Source: Candidatus Excrementavichristensenella intestinipullorum (GTDB taxonomy: Bacteria > Bacillota > Clostridia > Christensenellales > Aristaeellaceae). Taken from it: a stretch of DNA of 44,377 bases. The notes under the pieces are model-generated. The model was not told where the DNA came from. It searched no databases and saw only the letters and a list, made by a program, of their open reading frames with translations. Of this stretch, positions 16,583-24,942 are shown piece by piece; the first letter of the stretch is position 1, and each line of letters opens with the position of its first letter. The translations under genes were made by a program, and so were the position numbers. The DNA is taken from the NCBI GenBank assembly GCA_018711685.1, contig DVHZ01000075.1, positions 1-44,377 on the forward strand. The letters run 5' to 3'.

Positions 16583-17257
16583 TTGTTTCAGGGGTTTACC
16601 AGCGAAACGTTTGAGTTTTACATGGCCATCCGGTTTAACAACAACCGGGAATTTCTGCAGGCCAACCAGGAGTGGTACCAAAGCGCGGTGCGCAAGCCCC
16701 TGGTTGAACTGTGCCAGGCCCTGGCCCCCACGGTGGAGGCCATAGACCCCCAGCTGGACACCCGGCCCGGCCGGTGCGTGGCCCGGATCAACCGGGACAC
16801 CCGGTACGCCCGGGACAAGTCCCCCTACCGGGACCACAGCTTCATGAAATTCCGGCGGCTGGGGGAGGGCCGGGATCAGACCTTGGGCTTTTACTTTGAA
16901 CTGTCCGACCAGGGGGCCAGCTACGGCCTGGGCATCTACCACCGCAACCTGCCCATGATGGAGGGGCTGCGGCAGGCCATCCTGGACCGGCCGGAACGGG
17001 TGCTGGAGGCCCTGGCCCCCCTGGAGGGGCGGTTTGTCCTCCACGGCGACGTGATTAAGCGGATGAAAACGCCGCCCCAGGTACCGGCGGCCCTGGCGCC
17101 CTGGTATCCTCTGCGGGCCTTCTACCTGGAAAAGGACATTCTGGATTTCGACGTCATCAAATCGCCCCGGCTGGCCCAACAGATCGCCGGGGATTACCGC
17201 CTGGCCCAGCCCCTCTACCGGCTGCTCACCGGGCTTGACCGCAAGGAGGACCTATGA
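16583..17257 (+). CDS. DUF2461 (TIGR02453) family protein
   Basis: A 224-residue cytoplasmic protein of the DUF2461 family, conserved but of unknown function. Recognisable features are the opening FQGFTSETFEFYMAIRFNNNREFL, the FNNN-type segment followed by EWY, RINRDTRYARDKSPYRDH in the middle, and YGLGIYHR. The start is TTG at 16583 (read as Met), 10 nt after AAAGGAGG; no ATG is nearer. It begins 3 bp after the previous stop, and its own stop overlaps the next start by 4 bp, so it belongs to the same operon. Confidence 0.85.
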   Translation: MFQGFTSETFEFYMAIRFNNNREFLQANQEWYQSAVRKPLVELCQALAPTVEAIDPQLDTRPGRCVARINRDTRYARDKSPYRDHSFMKFRRLGEGRDQTLGFYFELSDQGASYGLGIYHRNLPMMEGLRQAILDRPERVLEALAPLEGRFVLHGDVIKRMKTPPQVPAALAPWYPLRAFYLEKDILDFDVIKSPRLAQQIAGDYRLAQPLYRLLTGLDRKEDL

Positions 17258-18762
17258 AGGATGAGGACTATCGAAGACTGAAGAGCGGCGCGGACATACG
17301 GGGCCGCGCCATCGAGGCGGAGGGCCAGCCTGCGCCGCTCACCCCTCAAGGGGCGGAGCGCATCGGCTACGCCTTCGCGCTGATGCTGGCCGCCCGGCAG
17401 AAGACCACCCCGGACAAGCTGCTCATCGCCGTGGGCCACGACGCCCGGCAGAGCGGGCCTGCCCTGTACCAAGCCTTTATCCACGGGCTGACCGACGCCG
17501 ACTGCGACGTGCTGGACTGCGGGCTGTGCACCACGCCGGTGATGTTCTGGGCGGCCAAGCAGGGCGGCGCCGACGGCGCGGCCATGGTCACCGCCAGCCA
17601 TCATCCCTGGTATGAGAACGGGTTTAAGCTGGTGGGCCGGGACGGTGCGCTGTCCGGCGAGGAAATCGAGGCGCTTCTGGCGGCGGCCCAGGACACCCAG
17701 CCGCCTATGCGGCTGGTAAAGCCCTGGGATATGAAGGAAAAATACCTGGCGGATCTCCGGCAGATGGTGGCCAGGCGGATGGATACCCAGGTGCAGTGCC
17801 CCCTGCTGGGGCTGCACGTGGTGGTGGACGCCATGGGGGGCGCGGGGGGCTTTTACGCCCGGTTCCTGGAAGAGCTGGGCTGCGAGGTCACCGGCAGCCG
17901 GGGGCTGGAGCCCCAGGGCCGCAATCCCCAGGCGGGCCAGCCCTTTGACGGCCCCCAGGCTTTGGCAACCATCTCCCAGGCCGTCACCGTCAACACCGCC
18001 GACATGGGCGTGCTGCTGGACGCCGACGGGGACCGGGCGGTAATCGTGGACGGGCAGGGCCGCGTCATCAACGGCAACCGGCTCATCGCCCTGATTTCGG
18101 CCATCCTGCTGGAGGAGCGGCCGGGGGCCACCATCGTCACCGATTCCGCTACCTCCTCGGGTCTCAAGCGGTTCATCACCGAGTGGGGCGGGGTGCATTA
18201 CCGGTTCAAGCGGGGCTACCAGAACGTGATTCAGGAGGCCATACGCCTCAACGGCGAGGGGATCGACTGTCCCCTGGCCATTGAGACCAGCGGACACGCC
18301 GCCTTCCGGGAGAACGGTTTCCTGGACGACGGGCTGTACCTGGCTACCCGGTTGGCCTGCGAGGCGCTGCTGCGCAAGCGGGAGGGGGAAACCCTGGGCT
18401 CCCTGATCCAGGAGCTCAGCGAGCCGGTGGAGCGGGCGGAGATCCGCCTGGGGGTGCTGACGGAGGACATGCGCCAGGCCGCCCAGTCGGTGACCGAAAC
18501 CATCTTGTCCCATACCCTGGAGGACGGGGCCTGGCACCTGGCGGGGGACAGCCGGGAGGGCGTGCGCATCCTGTTTGACCTGGAAGGGGGCGTGGAAAAC
18601 GCCTGGTTCCAGCTGCGCCCCTCGGTGCATGAACCTCAGCTGGTGCTCAGCGCCGAATCCGACGTGCCCGGCGGGGTGCGGGATATCCTGGGCCGGCTGT
18701 ACCAGCTCATCCAGCAGGAGCGCAGTATCGATCTTGACCCGCTGCGATCAGCGGTGCGATAG
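17254..18762 (+). CDS. Phosphohexomutase (phosphomannomutase/phosphoglucomutase family)
   Basis: A 502-residue alpha-D-phosphohexomutase that interconverts sugar 1- and 6-phosphates. The four family sites are present: the phosphoserine loop TASHHP at residues 113-118 (Ser115 the phosphorylated residue), the Mg-binding DADGDR at 256-261, the sugar-binding ETSGH near 335, and a phosphate-binding SREGVRI segment near the C-terminus. The common loop is TASHNP; His replaces Asn here, seen in only some members. The start ATG overlaps the DUF2461 stop by 4 bp. Glucose versus mannose specificity cannot be decided from sequence. It could supply sugar precursors for the envelope, in keeping with the surface protein upstream. 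Confidence 0.88.
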   Translation: MKDEDYRRLKSGADIRGRAIEAEGQPAPLTPQGAERIGYAFALMLAARQKTTPDKLLIAVGHDARQSGPALYQAFIHGLTDADCDVLDCGLCTTPVMFWAAKQGGADGAAMVTASHHPWYENGFKLVGRDGALSGEEIEALLAAAQDTQPPMRLVKPWDMKEKYLADLRQMVARRMDTQVQCPLLGLHVVVDAMGGAGGFYARFLEELGCEVTGSRGLEPQGRNPQAGQPFDGPQALATISQAVTVNTADMGVLLDADGDRAVIVDGQGRVINGNRLIALISAILLEERPGATIVTDSATSSGLKRFITEWGGVHYRFKRGYQNVIQEAIRLNGEGIDCPLAIETSGHAAFRENGFLDDGLYLATRLACEALLRKREGETLGSLIQELSEPVERAEIRLGVLTEDMRQAAQSVTETILSHTLEDGAWHLAGDSREGVRILFDLEGGVENAWFQLRPSVHEPQLVLSAESDVPGGVRDILGRLYQLIQQERSIDLDPLRSAVR

Positions 18763-18806
18763 ATAGGGTTACCGAAGAAGGGACTAACAGAATAGGAGTG
18801 ATTACC

Positions 18807-20786
18807 ATGGGCAAGAACGATCAGTTGGTGGTCAACGCGATCCGCATTCTCTCTGCCGAAGCGGTACAGAAGGCCAAGTCCGGCCATCCGGGCATGCCGA
18901 TGGGCGCGGCGGCCATGGCCTACGCGGTGTGGGGCAAGGGCATGAAGCACAATCCCCACAACCCCCAGTGGCCCGACCGGGACCGGTTCGTGCTGTCCAG
19001 CGGCCACGGCTCGATGCTGATCTATTCCCTGCTGCACCTGTTCGGCTACGGCTTGACCATTGAGGACCTGAAGCAGTTCCGCCAGTTCGGCTCCAAGACC
19101 CCGGGCCATCCGGAGTACCGGCACACCACCGGTATCGAGACCACCACCGGCCCCCTGGGCCAGGGCATCGCCAACGCGGTGGGCATGGCCATGGCCGAGC
19201 GCCACCTGGCGGCCAAGTTCAACCGGGACGGCTTCCCGGTGGTAGACCACTACACCTACGTGATCCTGGGCGACGGGTGCATGATGGAGGGCATCAGCCA
19301 CGAGTGCTGCTCCCTGGCCGGTACCCTGAAGCTGAACAAGCTCATCGCCCTGTACGACGATAACGAGATCTCCATCGAAGGCAATACCGACATCGCCTTC
19401 CGGGAGGACGTGCCCGCCCGCTTCCGCGCCTATGGCTGGAACGTCATCGACGTGGCCGACGCCAACTGCTACAAGAACGTGTACGCCGCCATCCGCCTGG
19501 CTAAGGGTTCGGACAAGCCCACCCTGATCGTGTGCCACACCCAGATCGGCTACGGCTCGCCCAAGCAGGGCCAGGCCTCGGCCCACGGCGAACCCCTGGG
19601 CGAGGAGAACCTGGCGCTGACCAAGAAGGCCCTGGGCTGGCCCTGTGAGGAGCCCTTCGCCGTGCCCCAGGAGGTATACGACACCACCGCCAAGGTCATC
19701 GAGGAAGGCGAGAAGGCGGAGAAGGCCTGGCTGGACCTGTTCGCCCAGTGGGCCGAGAAGTACCCCGAGCTGGCCGCCGAGTGGGAGACCTGGTTCGACG
19801 GGCAGCTGCCCTTCGACCCCTGCCAGGAGGAGAGCCTGTGGGCCTTTGAGAAGGGCGACGCCACCCGCAATTCCTGCGGCGCGGTGCTCAACCGCTTGGC
19901 CGAGAAGCTGCCCAACCTGTTCGGCGGCAGCGCCGACCTGGCCCCCTCCAACAAGAGCTACATGAAGGGCAAGGGCGATTTCTCCGCCGAGGACTACAGC
20001 GGCAACAACCTGCACTTCGGCGTGCGGGAGCACGCCATGGCCGCCATCAGCAACGGCATCCAGCTCCACGGCGGGCTGCGGGCCTACTGCGCCACCTTCT
20101 TCGTGTTCAGCGATTACATGAAGAACGCCATGCGCATGTCGGCGCTGATGCACATCCCGGTAACCTATATTCTGTCTCACGACTCCATCGGCGTGGGCGA
20201 GGACGGCCCCACCCATCAGCCGGTAGAGCACCTGGCGGGCCTGCGGGCCATCCCCGGCCTGATCGTGTTCCGCCCCGCCGATCCCAAGGAAACCACCGCC
20301 GGCTGGGTGGTCAGCCAGACCATGGGCTACCCCACCTGCCTGGTCACCACCCGCCAGAACCTGCCCCTGTACGAGAACAGCGGCCTGGAGGCCCTCAAGG
20401 GCGGCTACATCCTGATGGACAGCGAAAAGGAAACCCCCGACGTGATCCTGATGGCCTCCGGCTCCGAGGTGGAGCAGTGCATGCAGGCCCGGGCGCTGCT
20501 CAAGGAGCAGGGCGTAGACGCCCGGGTGGTCTCCATGCCCTCCTTCGAGCTGTTCGAGATGCAGGACGAGGCCTACAAGGAGAAGGTATTCCCCAAGGCC
20601 GTGCGGGCCAGGGTTGCCATCGAGGCCGCCGTGGCTATGGGCTGGGAGAAGTACGTGGGCCTGGACGGCGAGATCATCGCCATGGAGGGCTTCGGCGCCT
20701 CCGCGCCCTATAAGCTGCTGTTCCCCCACTTCGGCTTCACCGCCGAGAACGTGGCGGCCAAGGCCCTGAAGGTGCTGGGCAAATAA
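18807..20786 (+). CDS. tkt: Transketolase
   Basis: A 659-residue ThDP-dependent enzyme of the non-oxidative pentose phosphate pathway. Motifs: SGHPGMPMGAA near the start, the ThDP/Mg motif GDGCMMEGISHE (about residue 153), GSADLAPSN, and the pyrimidine-domain segment HDSIGVGEDGPTHQPVEHL. The length is standard for full-length transketolase. The ATG at 18807 follows AGGAG by 9 nt; an in-frame GTG at 18798 overlaps the ribosome site and is rejected. The gene starts 44 bp after the phosphohexomutase and may share its transcript. Transcription ends at the strong hairpin at 20811-20847. Confidence 0.97.
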   Translation: MGKNDQLVVNAIRILSAEAVQKAKSGHPGMPMGAAAMAYAVWGKGMKHNPHNPQWPDRDRFVLSSGHGSMLIYSLLHLFGYGLTIEDLKQFRQFGSKTPGHPEYRHTTGIETTTGPLGQGIANAVGMAMAERHLAAKFNRDGFPVVDHYTYVILGDGCMMEGISHECCSLAGTLKLNKLIALYDDNEISIEGNTDIAFREDVPARFRAYGWNVIDVADANCYKNVYAAIRLAKGSDKPTLIVCHTQIGYGSPKQGQASAHGEPLGEENLALTKKALGWPCEEPFAVPQEVYDTTAKVIEEGEKAEKAWLDLFAQWAEKYPELAAEWETWFDGQLPFDPCQEESLWAFEKGDATRNSCGAVLNRLAEKLPNLFGGSADLAPSNKSYMKGKGDFSAEDYSGNNLHFGVREHAMAAISNGIQLHGGLRAYCATFFVFSDYMKNAMRMSALMHIPVTYILSHDSIGVGEDGPTHQPVEHLAGLRAIPGLIVFRPADPKETTAGWVVSQTMGYPTCLVTTRQNLPLYENSGLEALKGGYILMDSEKETPDVILMASGSEVEQCMQARALLKEQGVDARVVSMPSFELFEMQDEAYKEKVFPKAVRARVAIEAAVAMGWEKYVGLDGEIIAMEGFGASAPYKLLFPHFGFTAENVAAKALKVLGK

Positions 20787-20810
20787 AATCCCCGGCCCTG
20801 ACCCCCACAC

Positions 20811-20847
20811 AAAAACCCCCTGCCTTCCCGCTGGAAGGCAGGGGGTT
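20811..20847. terminator. Bidirectional terminator between tkt and the M13 peptidase gene
   Basis: A perfect 13-bp stem (CCCCCTGCCTTCC / GGAAGGCAGGGGG) with a 4-nt loop. The minus strand runs GGGGG-TTTTTG, a good U-tract for the peptidase gene; the plus strand has only TTCTG. It serves two convergent genes. Confidence 0.9.
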
Positions 20848-20892
20848 CTGCGTAGGTTGCGCAGGAGCTGGGGAGGAAACGAGGAACGCCGG

Positions 20893-20975
20893 CGGTCCCG
20901 GACCGGCGGACAGATGAAACCCTGAACGCCCGAACAGCGGGCGGGGGCGCTTGACGGTCCCGGACCGGCAGACAG
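20893..20975. repeat. Two copies of a 21-bp direct repeat
   Basis: CGGTCCCGGACCGGCGGACAG at 20893-20913 recurs at 20955-20975 with one change. Each copy contains the dyad CGGTCC-C-GGACCG. They lie between the terminator and the stop of the M13 peptidase gene; role unknown. Confidence 0.8.
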
Positions 20976-20997
20976 CGCCCCGGGCAGGGGGCGGGGA

Positions 20998-23019
20998 TTA
21001 CCACACGCTCAGCCGGTCCTCCGGGGCCAGGTACATGCCGTCGCCGGGCTCCACGCCGTAGGTCTGGTAGAACTCCTCGAACTGCTGCACGTCTACGTTG
21101 GTGCGCAGATAGTTGGGGGCATGGACGTCGGTAAGCAGCATTTCGGCCATCTCCGCCGTGGTCTTCAGCCGCCACAGGCTGGCGTAGCTGCGGAAGAATT
21201 CATCGTAGTCGAAATCCTGGATGCCCCGGGCGATCTCCAGGGCGCAGGACATGCCGCCCAGGTCGGCCACCGTCTCGCCGATGGTGAGCTGACCGTCCAC
21301 GCATTCCCCGGGGAGCACTTCGATGGCGCCGTAATACTGGGCCACCTGCTGGGTCAGCTCCTGGAAGGCCGCCCGGTCCTCCTGGGTCCACCAGTTGTTC
21401 AGGTTGCCGTCGGCGTCGAACTGGCTGCCGGTGGTGTCGAAGCCGTGGGTGATCTCGTGGCCCACGATGGTGCCAATGATGCCCAGCATCTGCTCGTCGC
21501 TGGGGTTGCCGTCCGCAAAGGCCAAGGCCAGGATGGCTGAGGGCAGGTTGATGGAGTTGTCCGTGGGCTGATAGTAGGCGTTCACCGTCTGGGGCGAGGC
21601 CACCCATTCCTCCTTGTCCACCGCTTCATGCAGGCTGTCCAGCGCATCCTGGCGGGTGTAGGCGGCGATGAGCAGGCTATTGCTCAGCAGGTTGCCCCCC
21701 TCCTGGGCGGTCTGCAAGGTGAGCTGGGGCATTTCATAGGGGGTCCAATCCTGGGGATAGCCCACCCGGACCCGCAGGCTGTCCAGCTTGCCCAGGGCCA
21801 TGGCCTTGGTCTCTTCGCCCAGCCACTGGTTGTTTTCCAGCCGGACCTGGTACACCTGCACCACCTGCTCCACCAGCTGGGTCACCCGCTGGTTGATCTC
21901 CTGGGAGCCGTAGTTCTGGGCGTACAGCTTGCCGATGGCCCACTCAAAGAAGCCGTTGGCGGCGGAATAGGCCATTTCGCCCAGGTCGGAGCGGTATTCC
22001 ACGCCGCTCATCTGGCTGACGTAGGCGTCGGTCAGGTCCAAAAAGCGCTGGTCCAGCAGGGCGGCGGCGCTCCGCACCGTTTGGCAGATCAGCAGGGACT
22101 TGATCTTTTCCAGGTTGTCCTGGGTGTAGAGCTGGTTGAGCTTGGCCAGGGCGTCGGGTTCCATCACCAGAAAGATTTCGGCCCCTGCCGCCAGGGGTTT
22201 GGCCAGTATTTGGGCCATGGGCAGGTTGGGCGTCAAGGCCTCCAGCTGCTCCAGGGTGTACAGGTTATAGATCTTTTGCAGGTAGTCCTCCTGCTTTTGG
22301 ACGCTGCTGCCGTAGACGGAGCCGGACAGTTCCGTCTCCAGGGCGAACATATTGTCCACGTGCCGGGCCGCTTCCTCCTGGGTATAGCCGCACAGCGCCA
22401 GCGCCTCCTGCACCACCTGGGTCAGGGCCTCCTTCATGCGCAGGCCGTAGTTGGTGGGCTGCTGGTATTCATCGGCGTCCCCCAGGCTCAGGGAGGTCAG
22501 GCTTACCCCCACCATATTCTTAGTGCTGTCCATCAAGTCGGTGGTCATCCCCCAGCTCACCAGCGCCGCCAGCTGAGGCTCCTTGGCGATGTAGGCGCTC
22601 AGCTCCTCCAGGGTGGAGATGGCCTGGATCTCCTCCAGATAGGGCAGCACCGGCTGAACCCCCAGCTGGTTGCGGGCGTCCATGTCCATGTACTGCTGGT
22701 AGAAAATCTGGGCCTGGCGCACATCGTGGTCCTGGGACAGCTCCCCCTCCAGCAGGGGAATGATCTGATCCAGCACCTGGTCCTGCCCCTGGGAGAACCA
22801 GGAAACCATGGTCTCACTCTGGTCCAGCTGGGTCTCAAGCACCCAGTCCTTGTTGACGTACAGGTGGAAATCCTCCCGGGGATCGGTGGGGGTATCCTGG
22901 GTCACCAGGCTGCCGATGGTGGAATTGATCCACTGGGGCGGGGCGGATTGGGCCGCGCAGCCCAGCGCGCCGGAAACCAGCATCGCCGCCGCCAGCAATA
23001 GGCCGATGATTTTTTTCAT
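20998..23019 (-). CDS. pepO: M13-family (neprilysin/PepO-like) metalloendopeptidase, lipoprotein
   Basis: A 673-residue zinc peptidase acting outside the membrane on short peptides. The N-terminus is a lipoprotein signal with lipobox SGALGC, so Cys21 would be lipidated. The M13 domains follow: the N-terminal regulatory half (about 45-430), then the catalytic half with substrate-binding NAYYQP at 480-485, zinc motif HEITHGFD at 521-528, the third zinc ligand in GETVADLGG near Glu582, and the family ending RLSVW. Length matches the family. GGAGG lies 6 nt before the ATG at 23019. Monocistronic, with its own promoter and terminator. Symbol by family resemblance. Confidence 0.95.
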   Translation of the reverse strand: MKKIIGLLLAAAMLVSGALGCAAQSAPPQWINSTIGSLVTQDTPTDPREDFHLYVNKDWVLETQLDQSETMVSWFSQGQDQVLDQIIPLLEGELSQDHDVRQAQIFYQQYMDMDARNQLGVQPVLPYLEEIQAISTLEELSAYIAKEPQLAALVSWGMTTDLMDSTKNMVGVSLTSLSLGDADEYQQPTNYGLRMKEALTQVVQEALALCGYTQEEAARHVDNMFALETELSGSVYGSSVQKQEDYLQKIYNLYTLEQLEALTPNLPMAQILAKPLAAGAEIFLVMEPDALAKLNQLYTQDNLEKIKSLLICQTVRSAAALLDQRFLDLTDAYVSQMSGVEYRSDLGEMAYSAANGFFEWAIGKLYAQNYGSQEINQRVTQLVEQVVQVYQVRLENNQWLGEETKAMALGKLDSLRVRVGYPQDWTPYEMPQLTLQTAQEGGNLLSNSLLIAAYTRQDALDSLHEAVDKEEWVASPQTVNAYYQPTDNSINLPSAILALAFADGNPSDEQMLGIIGTIVGHEITHGFDTTGSQFDADGNLNNWWTQEDRAAFQELTQQVAQYYGAIEVLPGECVDGQLTIGETVADLGGMSCALEIARGIQDFDYDEFFRSYASLWRLKTTAEMAEMLLTDVHAPNYLRTNVDVQQFEEFYQTYGVEPGDGMYLAPEDRLSVW

Positions 23020-23066
23020 AATATACCTCCCTGTTTGGGCGTCTGCGTGACTTTCCCATCCGATTT

Positions 23067-23095
23067 ATTATACATTTCCCCCGTTTTCCCGTCAA
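23067..23095 (-). promoter_or_regulatory. Promoter of the M13 peptidase gene
   Basis: On the minus strand TTGACG (23090-23095) and a perfect TATAAT (23067-23072) are separated by 17 bp, about 40 bp before the ATG. Confidence 0.85.
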
Positions 23096-23160
23096 GGGGA
23101 ATTCTCGCCTGCCCCAGCCCGGTTCGCGACTTTATTACTTTATCATGCTACAATGATAAC

Positions 23161-23190
23161 TTGACAAAGCGGCCGCATCCGTGCTATACT
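23161..23190 (+). promoter_or_regulatory. Promoter of the his operon
   Basis: TTGACA (23161-23166) and TATACT (23185-23190) are separated by 18 bp. Only about 30 nt lie between the predicted transcription start and hisZ, so there is no room for a T-box or leader-peptide attenuator. Confidence 0.8.
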
Positions 23191-23224
23191 GCCGGGGCAA
23201 AGGTGTGGAAAGGGGGCCGTGGGC

Positions 23225-24328
23225 GTGGAAGATTTTCGGATGCGGCCGGAGGAACGGATCAGTTGGTCCCTTCAGGGGCTATACCAGCGGCACGGGTACA
23301 AGAAGTACCGGATGGGCAAGTTTGAGGAATACGAGCTGTATTTGGAGAACAAGAATTTTCTCCAGAGCCGGCAGATCATCACCTTCAACGACATGGACGG
23401 GCGGGTGCTGGCCCTCAAGCCCGACGTAACCCTGTCCATCGTAAAGAACACCCACGCCGACCGGAGCTCCTCGGAAAAGTTTTACTATTTGGAAAACGTG
23501 TACCGCTTTCACAAGCCCAGCGGCGCCTACCGGGAGATCAGCCAGCTGGGGCTGGAATACCTGGGAGCGCCGGACCCCTTCGCCACCGGGGAGGTGGTGT
23601 GCCTGGCAGCCCAGACCCTGCGGGAAATCTCCCCCCAGGCCCGGATGCAGCTGAGCAACGTGTCCTTCGTGCGCTCCCTGATGGACGGGCTGAAGGTGGA
23701 AGAAGGGGCCCAGGCCCAGCTGGGGGAGTTCATCCGCCATAAGAACGCCCACGAGCTGTCCGCCCAGGCGGCGGCCCTGGGCATTCCCCCGGCGGCGGCC
23801 CACATGCTCTCCCAGGTATGCGGCCTGTCGGGGCCCTATGAGGACACCATGGCCCGGGCCCGGGCGCTGGCCATCACCCCGGACATGACCGGGGCCCTGT
23901 CCCTGCTGGAAGGGGTGTGGGCCCAGCTGAAGGCCCTGGGCCTTGAGGACCGGGTGACCCTGGATTTCTCCCTGCTGGGAGACATGGAATACTACTGCGG
24001 GCTGGCCTTTCAGGGCTATGTGCCCGGCGCGCCCCGGGCGGTGCTGTCGGGAGGCTGCTACGCCAACCTGCTGCGCAAGTTTGGCCGGGACATCGACGCC
24101 ATCGGCTTCGCGGTGTACCTGAACGAATTATCCTTCCTGGGCGGGGAGGGGGACGGGCTGGACGCCGACGTGCTGCTGCGCTACGGCCCGGAGGACGCCC
24201 CGGACCAGGTGGCCCTGGCGGCCCAGGCGCTGCGGGGCAAGGGGCTGCGGGTGCGCTGCGAGATGTGTCCGCCCCGGGAAGCGCGCTGGGGCCGGGAAAT
24301 GACGGTGAAGGAGGCGCTCTCATGCTGA
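23225..24328 (+). CDS. hisZ: ATP phosphoribosyltransferase regulatory subunit HisZ
   Basis: A 367-residue paralogue of histidyl-tRNA synthetase without aminoacylation function; it binds short HisG and gives it activity and histidine feedback. The HisRS-like catalytic fold is seen in YELYLENKNFLQSRQIITFNDMDGRVLALKPDVTLSIVKN and EISQLGLEYLG, while the HisRS anticodon-binding domain is missing. The likely start is GTG at 23225, 8 nt after AAAGGGGG; a GTG at 23219 is too close to the ribosome site. First gene of the his operon; its end overlaps hisG by 7 bp. Confidence 0.95.
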   Translation: MEDFRMRPEERISWSLQGLYQRHGYKKYRMGKFEEYELYLENKNFLQSRQIITFNDMDGRVLALKPDVTLSIVKNTHADRSSSEKFYYLENVYRFHKPSGAYREISQLGLEYLGAPDPFATGEVVCLAAQTLREISPQARMQLSNVSFVRSLMDGLKVEEGAQAQLGEFIRHKNAHELSAQAAALGIPPAAAHMLSQVCGLSGPYEDTMARARALAITPDMTGALSLLEGVWAQLKALGLEDRVTLDFSLLGDMEYYCGLAFQGYVPGAPRAVLSGGCYANLLRKFGRDIDAIGFAVYLNELSFLGGEGDGLDADVLLRYGPEDAPDQVALAAQALRGKGLRVRCEMCPPREARWGREMTVKEALSC

Positions 24329-24942
24329 ACATCGCTCTGCCCAAGGGGCGGCTGGGGGACCAGGTGTATAAGCTGTTTTCCTCCATCGGCTACGAATGCG
24401 CCGCCATCTACCAGGACAACCGCAAGCTGGTATTTGAAAACCCGGACAACCAGGTGCGCTACCTGCTGGTAAAGCCCTCGGACGTGGCCATCTATGTGGA
24501 ATACGGCGCGGCGGACGTGGGGGTGGTGGGCAAGGACATCCTGCTGGAGAGCCGCCCCGACGTATACGAGCTGCTGGACCTGAACATCGGCAAGTGCAGG
24601 CTGTGCGTGGCCGCCCCCGACGGCTATGTGGAGGACCGGGGCCGGGTGCTGCGGGTGGCCACCAAGTTCGCCCACGTGGCCCGGGATTACTATGCCGGGC
24701 TGGGCCGGGAGATCGAGCTGATCAAGCTCAACGGCTCCATCGAGCTGGCCCCCATCCTGGGGCTGTCCGACGTGATCGTGGACATCGTGGAGTCGGGCAA
24801 GACCCTGGTGGAGAACCACCTCCACGTGGAGCAGGAGATCGTGCCCATCTCCGCCCGGTTCATCGTGAACCGGTCCAGCTACCTGTTTAAAGGGGATTTG
24901 ATCGGGGCCATGCAGGCCAAATTGACGGAGGCGATATCATGA
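24322..24942 (+). CDS. hisG: ATP phosphoribosyltransferase catalytic subunit HisG (short form)
   Basis: Catalyses the first step of histidine synthesis, joining ATP and PRPP. The protein has 206 residues, the short HisG form that lacks the C-terminal regulatory domain and needs HisZ, encoded just upstream. Motifs: MLNIALPKGRLGD at the start, YGAADVGVVGKDIL, and the PRPP-binding DIVESGKTLVENHL. The ATG at 24322 lies inside the hisZ end (7-bp overlap) after GAAGGAGG. The stop overlaps hisD by 4 bp. Confidence 0.97.
   Translation: MLNIALPKGRLGDQVYKLFSSIGYECAAIYQDNRKLVFENPDNQVRYLLVKPSDVAIYVEYGAADVGVVGKDILLESRPDVYELLDLNIGKCRLCVAAPDGYVEDRGRVLRVATKFAHVARDYYAGLGREIELIKLNGSIELAPILGLSDVIVDIVESGKTLVENHLHVEQEIVPISARFIVNRSSYLFKGDLIGAMQAKLTEAIS

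Noticed and set aside
18636-20810. A 724-codon minus-strand frame opposite tkt
   Set aside because: It is a shadow of transketolase, with the same biased composition as other antisense frames and no ribosome site.
21628-23001. A 457-codon plus-strand frame opposite the M13 peptidase gene
   Set aside because: Antisense artefact; the peptidase has all catalytic motifs, a signal peptide, a promoter and a terminator on the other strand.
23191-23224. T-box or leader peptide with His codons before hisZ
   Set aside because: Only about 30 nt separate the predicted transcription start from hisZ, and no run of His codons is present.
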